Assembly: GCF_000715075.1 (NCBI RefSeq)
Contig: NC_134089.1
Coordinates: forward strand, 110,119,157 to 110,183,156
DNA: 64,000 nucleotides
Source: Nicotiana tabacum
Lineage: Eukaryota > Streptophyta > Magnoliopsida > Solanales > Solanaceae
Reading direction: 5' to 3'
The position numbers were made by a program, and so were the translations under genes. Below are positions 45,256 to 58,634 of this stretch, in pieces; within the stretch, counting starts at the first letter, position 1, and each line of letters starts with the position of its first letter. Under the pieces are notes generated by a model that was not told where the DNA came from, ran no database searches, and saw only the letters and a program-made list of their open reading frames with translations.

Positions 45256-46113
45256 TTTATAATATACTACCAATTAATGCTTAGATGTAATTAATTATTA
45301 CCTTATAAATAAATTTATCGTATAAATAATTTGGCATAACCTCTGTCTCTCTACAATTACCTTCTACCAACAAAGTTGAAAATCTTTCTCAACATAGAAG
45401 TTTAAAAACCAAAAAACATCTTATATTTCTCATTTTAGATTAAATATGAAAGAGACAAAAAGTTTTTGAAATTTCAATTTGACGAGTGTTGTACATTGTC
45501 TTCATCTTAAATTTGGCGAGAAATCATAAATGATTTAGTATATTTTTATCACAACAATAAAAATAAGATCAAAAGATATAATTAATTACCATGTACTAAT
45601 TACTAAGTACCGACTTTTCAATTCAAAACAAAGTTAGGAGAATCCTATTTACTAAAATATATTTCCAATAAGATAGAAATGTCGCTCACTCAAAGAAAAC
45701 GCTTTTAGCAATACTTTTTATTGATTAAAATAGAATAAAGATATATAAAAAAAGTCTTTTTTCTCCCAATTCATTGAACCTATTTGTGTCTTTAGGATGA
45801 TCTTGAAAATAACTATCCACGACGTATTTTAGAAAAACTCTTAAATCTTCAAGGCTTACATATTCTTGCTAAAACTGAAAAAAAAGTGATAAAATTATGA
45901 AATAGGAATAAATTTTAAATTGAAGGATTTCTATAGGACGACTTCTTTCTTTATTGAGTTAACTATATAGAATCAATATTTATTCTTTTTTAAAACATAT
46001 GTGTTTTATTTTATAGCTCAAACAAAATTTCTCATATACTAACATTTATGAGATAGTTTTTTTTTTTAAATTACTCAATGACATAGGCACACGCGCAACG
46101 TGTACACTCCTAA

Positions 46114-47464
46114 CACATAAATATATAGAATCCCTACATGGAGGGGGGGGGGGGGAACTTGATACGAGAGAGGCATGAGTGCAGTTCGATCTTATGGTGT
46201 ATTCGTTTGTAGTGACTAGAGCCTCTTACTTATTGATCAGTTCGCCTCTGTTCTATTGAAAAATCAGAATTCCTACGGCGGTTTTGTCAACGAACGCATC
46301 TCGGGCCGAATTGACTAAGCTAACTCACCCTTAAGGAGGCTTCTCCATAGTTGAAATATCATCAAATCAAGCAATTCATGAATTTGATTGTGAATACACA
46401 AAATTCCAAGTTCCTAAAGTACCTCTCTTAGATCTATATAGTTCTTCCAAGTTTCTGATCTAAAATCTGATTTATGCCTCGAATTATAAGGCTTAAATTT
46501 TGAATCATTATTACTTGGATAGCTAAACCTCTTTACTTAGCTAATAAACAAAAGAACTCCATGTGTACCTTGTGTTAGCACACAACAAACTTTTTACTAT
46601 GTGTAATTTGTTTATAAGAAGTTTGAGCTTTTGTTCACACTCTCCTTTTTTATTATTGCGTTAATATATTCTTTATGTGATTGTTGCTTTCTTTATTGTT
46701 GTTATTGCTAATTTACCTATGTATTTTAGTTGTGAACCTAGATCTTATATATTCGTTCATATGTTGTATCACACCATACTATGATACTTGAATCAAAGAA
46801 GATTCACACAATGTTAGGTCGATTAGAATTCACAAATTTTACGGTTGTGTTTTAATTTCTCCTCTCTATTTTTTCCTTTTAATTTAATGTTTTAATCATT
46901 TATGTTATATACTTATATTATATGTCCATATATTTATTTTCCCAAAGTTATCGAACCTACTGTAACCCGTAGAATGGATTCGTTAAGATAATGTAGTTTG
47001 GTTGTTTAGTGTTCTTTTGACGCCTCTATACGAATTGGACGATGAAACTTCAAATTAAATCAGACGAATTAAAAAAGGTCGATCTTTACCACATTGCTCA
47101 CATCCAAAATATGCAGGCCAATCTGTTTGGCCAAGTTTTTGGGAAGTCAAAGATAATTGTTTTCTAAATGTTTATATTGGAGAGTTGAGATGTTTTGAGG
47201 TACTTTCGAATAGTATTTGAAGCTGAAAAAAGTAAATTTTCCCATAAACATGGCCAAAGTACTTCTAAGCTTGAAGTTATCCCTAGAATTTAACTGTCAA
47301 TACAACTGTATTTTTAGATAAAGTATTTTATTTCATTTAAATGATCGTTCTATCTATCTCTACATCAATTGCTATTACACATAATTCTTTCGTATTCAAT
47401 ATTCTATATATTTTTTAATTGATAGGCGCAGAATACACGTGTAACGCACGTACACTAAAACTAG
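46114..47464 (+). mobile_element. Helitron-terminated segment, 5' end unclear
   Basis: Ends with an ACGTG...CACGT hairpin (47437-47451) and CTAG (47461-47464), a Helitron 3' terminus. The 5' boundary is not visible after the CTAA end at 46113. Contains a run of 14 G at about 46142-46156. No gene recognised. Confidence 0.5.
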
Positions 47465-50400
47465 TCTATACTATATTAAAAGCACGAAGGCCTTTAGCGA
47501 AATGTCGTTCGTCTTTTTTGCCCTTCGTATTGTATTTTAAGTTGGATATAATTGTAATTAAAATCACTAATAAATTTTTATTTTTGGAGAAAAAACAAAG
47601 ACTGCCGTCTATTTAGGTGCCGTATATTTAGGTTTAGGAGCCTTTAGCTTTAAATTGTCGACTATTTAGGTCATGTGTGTTTAGGTTTAGGAGTCTTTAG
47701 CTTTTTCTTCTTTATATAATTAGGATTAGGCTTCTTTACTGTGTGCCTTTTCTTTTTGTTTAGGATTCTTTAGGTTTTTCTTTGTTTAAGATTCTTTACG
47801 TGTGTTTTTTCTGTGTAGGTATTCATAAGTTTCGGATTAATGATGCAAATCGCATAAGCTTTAAATAGGTTAGTAATATTTTATTAAAGAATAATGATTG
47901 AATGAGATTTTTTTTGGTAATTGCAGACGCTTGATAGGTAATTCTTGTTTAACTAAAGTTTAATGGATTTTCAACATTATATTATTCGTTTATGTAAATT
48001 TTTTATCCATCTTAATTAATCAACACGATTTTGAGAATTTATTGCAATGGTGAAGGCTGCAATAATAACTTGCCAAAAAAGCAAATAAAGATAGGACGAA
48101 GCAAACAGTTGATATTGTCCTATAAAAGATTTCAAATTATTGGTATGACCCTGATATTCAAGCTTTTGGTAGGATTTTAAATTGCTTTTAGACATTAGTG
48201 GCTATATATTATTTTGGAATTAGGTTTTATTTACCATCATTGGACGTAGCGAGACAATTTTTTTATATTCACTAGACAAGAGACAAAAGAAACATTAATA
48301 GCAGACTAAAGAAAGAAAATATAAATTTGATAATCTTGAGATTGGAGGATATTGAATCACAATTTCTATAAGTTTTTATTACATATTTTAATTTTTCTTT
48401 GGCGATTTTTCAACCAGTTGCTGTAAGCAAAATTTAAGTGGTGAAAATTCAGTTCTTAAACAGTTAGACTATGTTACTGCAACTTAATAGATGTTTATTA
48501 TGATTTCATTCATTACCTCCAAGCAACACAACAGTGAATTTAGTATTTTTGTTATAACTTGATATATGTTACAAGCGTGACTAACATGCTCCTTATTGAG
48601 CGAGTGTACTTTATTTTATTTTATTTTTCAAGCTTTTTTCTTTTTTATGTATGTGATTCCCTTTTTTTATATGTTTAATTTAATATTAAGAGATAGACAT
48701 TATACTGTTTGTGCTTTGCAGAGTTGATGTAATTGAATTATTTAATCATCAATTACATGCCGATTCTGAACTCAGCTTTAGAAGTAAAAGATTTCTGTTA
48801 TTCTAATAAACTCATATTTAGAATGAGTATAATTCTGATTTCATATTGAGAACTCAAACAATTTACATTTTTTCTTATATGAAAATTTGAATAAACTCAC
48901 AAAAACACGAAAACAGGTATTCTAGCTAAAAAAAAATGAGTGTAAAGTTTCTAAGATTCAAAATATTAGTTGACTTACAACTAATGGCAGCCTGTAGGTG
49001 GCTACAAACTCTTGTTTGAGTAGCAATAAAATTATACATGTTAACTTTGTTGGCCTTAACTCTTATGCTTCTTGAACATTCTTTTGATGATTAGGTGATG
49101 ACTTTATTTGCATACAATCATATTTTTCTGCATCTAACTTCACTGGATTAGCTTGCTTCTTTGTTTGTTTGTATATGTAGTCAAAGTTCTCGGTTTTTTC
49201 ACTATCACTCTCATACGTAATCCTCTATGTTATTATTAGGGATTGTTATATTAAAACATATAGATCGTCAAATTCATAATTATAGTTTACCATTCTTTTT
49301 ATTTTTTACTTTATTCTTTATGGTGTATTTTCATGCATTAATCAACAATAATTTTTGCTTTCAATTTCAATTGCGGAGTTCTATCTGTGGGAATCCTTTG
49401 CTTGTGCTCTCCTTGCTTTTTGGCAAAACTAATGGGTCATGTATGCTTTATGAATCTTTTAAATTTCTAAATATTTTTTTCTTATGTTATGGTATTTCAT
49501 CTATATATATTTATTCTATCTTCAACATGAAATTCGACTTTATAAGTGAATTTTATGTTGAATAACTTATAACTATAGCTAGCTTTTCACATTCATTGCT
49601 TTTTTCTTATTTATGTGCGAGGTCATACAAAGTTTGAAGTTTACTATAGCACTTTGGCTTTTCTAGAAATTCTTTTACCGAATAAACAGACTAACTCCAC
49701 CTCCCGAATAGTTTTTGAGATATTCTTAGCTTCGTGAGTTACATTAGCACGTTTTTCTCGAGAAAAGTTGTATAATTAAACATGTAAATTGGAAGTTAAA
49801 CATCATATACACACTTACATTAATTATAACTTTGTCTTTAACATGAATTTCCATGAGAATTATACAATTTGATTTCATCTTAAATAGTACCACTTCAAGG
49901 TACAATTTGATTCCGTCTCAAAAAGATTACCACTTTATACAATTCGAGAATTGTAGCCACCATCTTTGCTCTTACTACTATAGTACTATTATTTATTTAT
50001 TTATTAATTTTGTTAACTTAGTTTTGTGCTACTCTTATCCATGTAGTCATAGATTAATAGATAAATCTTTTCCTTTTTGAGGCTTGCTTGGTTATCAAAC
50101 ATTGTTTGGCGAAAACTACTTGTCTTCGTGGAATTCCTTGTTATAGTTAGTAATTGAGCATTATTTCTAATGCAAATGATGATGCTAAAATTTCCTTCTA
50201 CTTTATTAACAGGCTCATGGGTTAGTTGAGTAGCTTTAGTAGACTTTGTATGATCTTGAGAATCGAAAACACTAGAAAACAAATATTTCATCCATCAATT
50301 AAGCATTCATATAGGAATCACGTTAAGAAATATTCGACTAAAACAATAAGCATAAATATTTTTACTTATGTTCTCATATGTGTGGCAACTATCAAAATAT

Positions 50401-50905
50401 TTCAAAAGATATATATTATACACTTTTAGATCTATCAGAGTAATTTTCAGTAAAATTATATATTTTGATGACAATTAATAAATCATATGCAAATAAATAA
50501 GCACACGGCCCAATGATCCTAATATTGAACTGTACATGTCGCAACAGGTTTTCTCACATGACAACTATGTTGTGCACTTTGAAGGGTTAAATCAATTTGA
50601 ACAAGGATTTTGATTATGAGAGAACAACTGAAGTGACAAAAAAAAAAGACAACATACACCAAGAAATATTATCTGTGAAGACATAGTAAGTGTGATACAA
50701 AAACATAATATATCATTATTCATAAAAAAATTATAATTACAAATACTATAAATTCAACTATTGCATAATGTAATAACATTTACTTTTCCATTTAAATGAA
50801 TGTTGTATCTACATTGACGTCAATTGATATTACACATAATTCATTATTATTCTATACAAATCTAATTGATAGACACATACTATACGTACCAAATCGAACA
50901 TCTTT
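47465..50905 (+). mobile_element. Helitron 3, non-autonomous, abutting the previous one
   Basis: The 5' end TCTATACTATATTAAAAGCA starts exactly at the preceding CTAG. The shared block GCGAAATGTCGTTCG follows. 47600-47820 has degenerate repeats of TTTAGGTTTAGGAG(C/T)CTTTAG. No RepHel domain or captured gene is seen in 3.4 kb; frames at 49227-49565 and 49853-50080 are AT-rich read-through. The 3' end near 50905 is eroded (no clear hairpin). Confidence 0.6.
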
Positions 50906-51432
50906 TTTACCCGTTAAAATATATTTTACATTAGATAAAATCGTAATTTAAATTCTTCTGCTATATAGGATTTTAAAATCAACTAAAATTTGATTATCAA
51001 CTCTTTCCTTATATGATAAAAACTCTTAATACTTACAACTTTTTCTAGGCCTTTTTACTGTAATAAGAAAATATACTCCAACATTTAGAACAAAACGAAT
51101 ATTACTCCAAAGTTCATGCAAGTCGTAGTACACAAATGTTACAAACAAACAATTGTCATATAAAATTAGGACTTCTTTTATCTTTCAATCAAATACTATT
51201 TTAGTAACACTTTTTTACAATTAAGCTTAAGTATTGGAATGAATCGAAGGAATAATTACTGTAAGATTAATCATATGATTATCATTTAGTATCATTTTCG
51301 AGTACTTGCAATTTTTGGTTAATTTTTTATTTTAACGCAAACACCACTTTTAAATACTTATTTATGTTATTTTAAAAAGATTATTATATAACAAATATAG
51401 GTACACGCGCGAAGCGCATACCCTAAAACTAG
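50906..51432 (+). mobile_element. Truncated Helitron 4
   Basis: Begins with an eroded form of the shared 5' block (CGAACATCTTTTTTACCCG) and ends with the hairpin GCGC-GAA-GCGC (51407-51416), ACCCTAAAACTAG. About 0.5 kb. Confidence 0.55.
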
Positions 51433-54231
51433 TTATATTAAAAGCACGAAGGCCCTTAGCGAAATGTCGTTCGCCTTTTTTGCCCTTTAAAAATAAAGTT
51501 CGCGCTGAACAAAATAGTCATTTGATTATTTTTCAAATATTTAGAGATTTTAAAACTAATCAAATAATGCTTATTTAATCATTCCTTAATTAAACTATGT
51601 AAGAGTACATAAAATATAGGACTTAAAATCAATATATTATACCCTATATAAATTAATTATTTATTCAAACTATATAACAAATTATAATTCCCGTGTATAT
51701 ACGTTTAATTTAAATTTGATTTAGAACATAGACTAATAAGTAATCATTGTGTAACCTAAGCTAAAATCTGACATAACTTTGAATAATAAAAATTGCCATA
51801 GACATATATAATGACACTAAATCGAGGATAATATTACATTAGATTTTAAGAAAAATAATTGCACATCAATGAAAAAGTCCAAAAGACTTAAAATAAATAT
51901 GTTTTGAGACAGTAAAAAAGGATATTAACACTAATTCTTATAATAAATTAAATTACTAAAAAGGAAAATAAAATTTTAGTTATTAAAATCTTTTTTATTT
52001 GAACTAAATATGGTATCCTAATATTTAGGACTTTATAATTAATTAATTGTATAGATTTTTTCCTTACTTGAACTATAAAAAAAAAATAGATTTTAAGTTA
52101 AAGAAGGAGTTTGTTTACGGCATAATTTGGTTTTTCGTCCTTTAAAAGCTTCTTCCTTGGTAGAGAATCATATTGCCAAGATGTTTTAAACTTACAGTAC
52201 TGTAATGGTAGGCCTCATAGTTCAGTTGTTGCACGTCAAACTCAGAGGGAGTAGTTTCTATATACATTGCATCAGTTGCATATTTTATCTACATGCGATT
52301 TTAGTCTTTTGTTTTTTGTTTTTCACTTATTCATGAAATCGTTATTTAACTTATCAAATTTTCTTCTACCCGCCTACAATTCTTGCAAATTGATTCTTCT
52401 TCTTTTGCTCACTGAACCCATTTTTTTAGGTGTTCTTAATCCAAATTTCAAGCATATGTTAGGTAAGTTTTTACTTTCTTTTTTTATTATTTATTTATAT
52501 TTTTACCTTGTATTTACTTAATTAGTAGTTATTTTTTACACTTGTACGTAAATATTTTGATATTTACATCGTAATGTACATGCTTCTATGTCAATATAGT
52601 CTTGATGAAGTCTTAAAAGTGTTATACTAGCTACTAATGTCTATCAACAATTTCTAAGGTACGTTCAATCTCAATCACAATACTAATTAAATTCATTTAT
52701 TTTCGATATATCTTGCATACTAATGAAAACACAAGATTTTTATGTAGTTAGAGGGCGTGCATATAATTTATAGGGTGTATGTTTGTGTGTAATTTGTTAT
52801 TCAATTTAGCTAACCTAATTCAATATTTGAGATCAGATTACTTGATATAGTTATTCAGTATTGATTTTATCTTTATAATATTTAGTGTGACAAGTACCTA
52901 ATTAATAAGACTCCTCTGATGAATAACGGTATTTATTAGATTTAGTTTGACCCCGGTTAATTATGCTATAATTGAATTGAAATCTGCAGGAACAATGCGG
53001 GTTGCATAGAGCATATTGGTAATTAAGAAGATCTTTGGCGAGTTAAAGAGGACACTCATAACAACAATATGAATTAATGTATGTAATTCCATTATTACTT
53101 TATGTATTAATTTGTTTGTAGTGAAGTATCTCCATTTTTTTCTCACAAAACATCGTGCATTTATTTTTCAAGCATAAAATTATCTTGACTCTTGCCTGTT
53201 GGGAGTATATAACTACGTACGAAGGACTGGATATACAAAGAATAGTTTTCTAAATTAATTTTTTCATATTAATCTATAATATATCCATGGGTAGCCTTGA
53301 AAGAAGTTATCACTTTGAGTTTAAAGAATTGAACTTAAAATTCCGGTACATGACTGAGATTTCATGAGTGAAGAGCTTAATTATTGTCTTCCTTTTAGCT
53401 ACAAAATAATATTTTGTATTCGTTATGAGTTCATTATTCCAATGTTTAGTCCTGCTCTATCTGTATAAAGCTATTAATTTTTTTTTATAAATATTTTAAT
53501 ACACGTTTCATATAACTTTTTTTTCATAGTGCGATGCAGATTGGTTTACTTGAAAAATTAAAAGAAACTTTCACAATAACAGCTAGAGCTACGGGTACTT
53601 GATATGACCTATTTGCATAAATATCCCAATTATTTTATGTTAAATAGCTGGAGGTGGAAATGTTATTCGGTGTTAAAAGACTAAACGTTATTCTAATTCA
53701 TTCAAATTCTAAAAACGAAACAATTCTAAATTTTACGATTTTAACCAATACAAAATTATCTCTTGGAATTTGTTATTGCACAAATATAAATTAGAATTTT
53801 ACATCAAAATTCTGATTAAATGTGTTACTGGACTACTATTCCTAATTATAAAGAAAAGAATCAAAATCTACTTTGATTTAAAAAATTAATTTGTTCAAAA
53901 GAATTTCGGATATGTTTGTGATTTGCATTGATTTAAATCACACTGTCAAACAATTGCAAAAGTTGAATTGTATTTGCCACTACATGATTTTTCACATGGA
54001 CAACTATATATTATTCTTTCAGAGATCATAACAAAGCGGTCAAGTGACAAAAGGGTACATACACCAAGAGCATAGTGGCGGAAGGGAACATGCACTAAAA
54101 ACATCGTTTATAAAGAGATATTAGATGAGATACATCATAACATATATGTATCTCTTATATAAAATATTTATTCTTACAAATACTCTGTAACTAACAAATT
54201 AAATTTGACGTTCCACGTACACTAAAATTAG
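51433..54231 (+). mobile_element. Helitron 5, non-autonomous
   Basis: Starts TTATATTAAAAGCACGAAGG right at the previous CTAG, lacking about 6 bases of the consensus 5' end. Ends GTACACTAAAATTAG (54217-54231); its terminal hairpin is degraded. AT-rich interior; frame 52267-52521 is unsupported. Confidence 0.6.
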
Positions 54232-54983
54232 TAAACTTAAAATATATTATCATTGCTCTGGGACCGCCCATTAACTTGAAATGTTTTATAACGCGTGAAA
54301 TCAAAATACTACCCAATAAATTAATTAATTTTAAACATCGTGATGCTGATTGCATGATGTTTAAATTACCAAAGTTGGCAAAAACATTATTACACCATTT
54401 CAGTGAAAACATTCGAATTATTTTGCTGCTTGAGATTTTTGCTCTAAGCATTCTTGCGTTTCTATAAGCACTTTTATTTCGTTTGAAATTTAACGAAGGT
54501 CCTCTAAATTAATAAGCTATGGCAAACACAACGAAGGGAATATTTACAGATTACACTTGCAATAAATATGCACATTGCTAGTGAGATATAGCAGGAGCAA
54601 ATTTAGTAAGTATTTAATTATTAAATGAAAAAAGAAATTATGGTAACAAAGGTTATCTGTGCTTTTTTGTTTGTATTGTGTACCCTCTCTAAGAAATCAG
54701 TAATTAAATGTTTATTTTACTAAGTTACCTTTATTGACCATGCTTTGAAAATGTAAAATTTGACACTAGTACTTTAATAGTTTAATGGTAAGAGAAAAAT
54801 ACATTAAAAAAAATTATTCTCTTTAATTTATTAAAATGGACAAGTAAAAAAAAAAACTTATTTTCAATATACTAAATAAGTAAAAGGAAAAGGAGAGATA
54901 ACCGAAATTAGTAGAAGGATAACCGAAATTAATAAAAGGATCCGCATAATATTCCAAAACGCGATATTTCTTTTCCAAATAAC
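54232..54983. other. AT-rich stretch without genes
   Basis: No supported coding. Two short frames on opposite strands (54191-54467) overlap each other and resemble nothing known. Confidence 0.45.
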
Positions 54984-54988
54984 GAGAT
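54984..54988. other. Target-site duplication GAGAT, left
   Basis: Identical to 58313-58317. Confidence 0.85.
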
Positions 54989-55184
54989 TGTTATAAATAG
55001 AATTCTATTTAAGATGAATGTCTATATTCTAGAGAGATTCTAGGGTTTATTACTTAGTGGCTAAGTCACTCTCTTCCTATATAGAGGGTTCTATTCCATT
55101 GTAAATCATCCCAAAATTAATAAGAGTTCTCTCTCCCTATTTTTCTCTACTTTTCTCTTCTTCTTCTTTTATTGTTTCATAACA
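54989..55184 (+). repeat. Copia 5' LTR, 196 bp
   Basis: TGTTATAAATAGAATTC...TTTCATAACA with TG/CA ends. By eye about seven or eight differences from the 3' LTR, including loss of two bases in the TATA box (55078-55083: CTATATAG against CTATAAATAG). Confidence 0.92.
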
Positions 55185-55205
55185 CGTTATCAACACGAGA
55201 CTCTA
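55185..55205 (+). other. Copia primer-binding region
   Basis: CGTTATCAACACGAGACTC follows the LTR immediately. I know the near-identical TTATCAGCACGAG form from Ale/Retrofit copia elements. Confidence 0.6.
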
Positions 55206-55214
55206 ACCAATTAA

Positions 55215-58070
55215 GTAGAAGCTTTGGGATTGAGCATAATGATTGTCAATTGTTCCATGAACTTCCTTCACGATTAAATTCTGGATTTAAGGTAAGCATT
55301 TTACTTTTCTCTTTTAAATTCTTGACATTCTACAATTTGATTTTAAATACAAACAAAGACGATAAATTTTGATTGTAACTCTAATGGAGTTTGAAAGAAA
55401 TTATAACCACCCAAAGTGGTAAAATTTCTATGCCTTGTCATGATCAAATTCATGTATGATTATGGGCAAAGAATTGAAAACCCGTCCCATTGAATTTGCT
55501 TCATTCTCATTCCCTTGAGAGAATTTGATAGCAATATGTGATAAGTCTGAAAGAAGACAAAATTATTACCGTGAAGGTATAAATGGATGTAGACGTGGCA
55601 ATAGACGAAATTATAATCGTCATCATTGTGATAATGTGAATAATAAGGATTCTCAAAATAATCTTTCACTTTGTGAAAGTAATATTTGTTATTGATTTGA
55701 CGTGAGATTTTATAAAGCACATATAGATGATTATTGTCCATTCATGATGTGAATGTGACAACATCTAATTTATGAATACATATTCATTCTTGGAAGAATA
55801 TAAACGTGCTAGTGGTAGTGAATATACCACACTCACCTCTAGAGGGAGGTTTGAGAGGAAATAAGAAAATAATGTCATTATTATGGCATAAATGGTCGTT
55901 AATCACGTACCTATTGTACGCCAAAATATTTTGGCAATGTAATTATTAAAAGACAATGGTAATACAAGAAACAGATCTTGCATATAATTTTGACCATAAC
56001 CATAATGGTATAACTTTCTCATTAAAAGAGATATTCACCATATGAATGTTGATGAATATGTGGTAGTACCAAATTAATTGAGAGCTCTGGAAGAGCCAAT
56101 TATTACTATTTTGGAGAAACACAATTGATTACCAATAAGGTATTGTGTTGTACTAAATCTCAAAGAAACTTATTCAGTTTCCAAAGTACACGCGAAAGCG
56201 ATTGATTATATTAAGACTATAAATAAAGGAAAGATTTAATGTTGGCATAATTGGTTTGGCCATATCAATTTAAGTATGATGTGCAAAAATAATAGAGAAT
56301 TCACATGGGTAAATATTAAAGAACTAGAAAGTTCTTTATGAATTCTCTTATATTACTTGTTCTCGTTAATTAATTGACCAACTAAAATTAGGATTGAATC
56401 CCATGAATGCTGGAAATATCAAAAGTGAATATGGGGCCATTCACCTGCCATGTATACCACATAAGATGCATCTATGAGATGGTTACATGTGCGATTATTA
56501 TTAATCTGCAACTTGGTGTTTGCGAGGTAATTTGCTCAATAATTTAATTTAGAGCATAATTTTCAGATTTTCTATCCAAGATAATTTATCTTGATAAGTT
56601 GGGTTACATCACAGTTGGTTTAGCAAAATGATTTATTGAGTGCCTCCACTTAATAGCTAAAATATTGCTTATGAGAACGAAGTTATCTATATCAGTTTGA
56701 TATACGTTATATACGAAAATATATTATATTCTCCCCTCACAAGTGGTTCGGGGTCAGGAACCAAATAATTCCATCTTGTTATTATTGATGTGCGTTGTAT
56801 ATATTGATTAACACCATAACGCACAAAGATGGATTCCCAAAATTGAGGAAAAAAGTTAGTTTTTCTAACATGAGGGGGAGACAAGATAAACAATTGAGAA
56901 AAAGTTATGTGGAATGAATTATTATTTATACATCTCGATCCTCGAATAAGATAATATGAACTTGAAGTTCATAAATAGATAATTCATCTGCAATATATTG
57001 TAAAGCATGTCAGACGCATTTGTTGACCCAAAGAAAGTAACTATATTCGCATTGCAAATGCTCCTATTAAGTCCTAGAAGGACAAAGTCTATGGTACTCT
57101 TAAAGCGTATAGACAAATTGGTTTCAAATAAACTTCTTGATAAATAAGATGAGCAAATGATCAAAATGATCATAATAAAGGAGGCAAGTGATCTAGAAAA
57201 TCATATGACATAACACTTCATAAAATCTCAAGAGAGATTCAGGTACCTGAACATATGAATGGAGAGATCTCTATGTTATGTCTATATGAAAATAAGGAGG
57301 TTGGAACCGATATAAAATATTTGTCAACGACATCTATAATAGCGCTAAATATATATACGAGGATATTAAGTCTAGAGAAACAATTCAAATAGAATTGGTT
57401 TCATATGAAAGACATGTTGTTTTGGACATGCAGTTCAAATACTTGAAAGTATAAAGTCAATGGTGTGTGCAATCACTTTTATTTATCTTATATGTCTAGC
57501 ATGACATGAAAAGTTGATATGCATCTAAAGTCTCTTTAAATGGCTTATTTGACTATACTTATATGACAATCCCCAAAGGGATTTAAACTGCTTAAATCAT
57601 ATACAATTCTTGATCTTGAAGTACCACTTTCTCAGTGCAATTTGTGCACAAATGTATCTTGCTATAACTATAAGCATGATAATGTGATAGTGAGAATACC
57701 TCTATGGAGATATTGAAAATGCCATTCTACGGAAGTTTATGAAGACATTACATCTCTATCAAGAATGATGATTTCAAGATGCAATATATTCATTCAAGTT
57801 AATATGGTTGATTTGTTTATCAAGTCTCTACCAAAGATCGTTTTGAAGATGGTGCACAAGATTGGAATGCAAATGCTTAAAGATATGAATTGATGCTCTC
57901 ATCAGGGAGAGTTAATGCGCATTGCACTCTTTTTCCCTTACAAGGTTTTGTCCCACTGGGTTTTCCTTGCAAGGTTTTTAACGAGGCAACTAAAAGGCGT
58001 ATTGTTAGATATGTGTACTTTTTTTCCTTCTCTAGAATCTTTTTCCCATTGGGTTTTATTTAGTTAAGGT
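55215..58070 (+). pseudogene. Copia gag-pol remnant
   Basis: No frame stays open for long, but pieces in the expected order can be read by switching frame: an Arg/Asn-rich gag tail (near 55575-55640), ESSGRANYYYFG and SQRNLFSF (near 56085-56180), LGHINLSMM of the pre-integrase HHCC region (near 56258), a WGHSPAMYTT-like stretch equivalent to the GPI(H)PP block (near 56430), a LLMRTKLS word (near 56670), and the C-terminal LFIKSLPKIVLKMVHKIGM (near 57815-57875). The catalytic reverse-transcriptase box is not found, in keeping with internal deletion. Confidence 0.7.
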
Positions 58071-58103
58071 TTTAACGAGGCACATTATCTGTTGAATAGA
58101 CAT

Positions 58104-58114
58104 TCAAGGGGGAG
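58104..58114 (+). other. Copia polypurine tract
   Basis: CAAGGGGGAG immediately precedes the 3' LTR. Confidence 0.8.
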
Positions 58115-58312
58115 TGTTATAAATAGAATTCTATTTAAGGTGAATGTCTATATTCTAGAGAGATTCTAGGGTTTATTACTTGGTGGCTACGTCACCCTCT
58201 CCCTATAAATAGAGGGTTCTATTCCATTGTAAATCATCCCAAAATTAATAAGAGTTCTCTCTCCCTACTTTTCTCTACTTTTCTCTTCTTCTTCTTTTAT
58301 TGTTTCATAACA
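58115..58312 (+). repeat. Copia 3' LTR, 198 bp
   Basis: Pairs with 54989-55184. It keeps a consensus TATAAATA at 58204-58211. Confidence 0.92.
58204..58211 (+). promoter_or_regulatory. TATA box in the copia 3' LTR
   Basis: CCTATAAATAGAGGG. The 5' LTR counterpart is damaged, so only the outward-facing 3' LTR still has the consensus. Confidence 0.6.
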
Positions 58313-58317
58313 GAGAT
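58313..58317. other. Target-site duplication GAGAT, right
   Basis: Matches 54984-54988. Confidence 0.85.
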
Positions 58318-58634
58318 CAATTTTTTTTATTTCTTAATATAACTTCCAATCTTTTTTTTTTGGGTCAAAATAAATGATAGTTTATTGGATTAAAGTTCAC
58401 ATTACTTTTCAAGTTTCGTAATTGAAAAATATCACTATCACAATGTTTTAGAATTTTCAAATAAAATCTTACGACATTAACATGGAGGTTTAATTAAAAA
58501 TTTAAAACTTCATAATAAAATGATCATTTTTTAATTATAAAGATTTAAAAAGAAAAGTGTAAATTCTCAAAATATGATGAATGTTGATTATGTTTAGCTG
58601 ATTCTATAATTGAATTTTTTTTTTATTATCCCAC
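58318..58634. other. Unassigned AT-rich spacer
   Basis: No gene or element end recognised. Confidence 0.45.

Larger units (their letters stand above)
41435..46113 (+). mobile_element. Helitron 2, carrying three nested DNA elements
   Basis: The 5' terminus TCTATACT is at 41435-41442. A hAT-like insertion then separates it from its continuation, and the terminus resumes as TCTATACTATATTAAAAGCA at 42327. Two Mutator-like elements sit at 42402-43454 and 44094-45255. The 3' end is a hairpin, ACACG...CGTGT (46089-46102), with CTAA at 46110-46113, allowed by the CTRR rule but not followed by T. Without the insertions about 1.5 kb remain, similar to Helitron 1. 43464-44084 and 45265-46080 are AT-rich interior without genes; the frame at 43819-44007 is unsupported. 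Confidence 0.7.
54989..58312 (+). mobile_element. Ty1/copia element, deleted and decayed
   Basis: Short LTRs (54989-55184 and 58115-58312), an exact GAGAT duplication, a PBS-like start and a PPT define a 3324-bp element on the plus strand. Copia elements of this kind are usually near 4.5-5 kb, so internal sequence has been lost in addition to point decay. The protein pieces resemble the Ale/Retrofit lineage. Confidence 0.88.

Noticed and set aside
47600..47820. TTTAGGTTTAGG repeats as interstitial telomere sequence
   Set aside because: The plant telomere unit is TTTAGGG. These are irregular TTTAGGT-type words in a Helitron interior and not a run of telomere units.
52205..52260. CCTCATAGTTCAGTTGTTGC resembling a tRNA or SINE A-box
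   Set aside because: No B-box (GGTTCGAnTCC) or tRNA fold downstream. It sits inside a Helitron.
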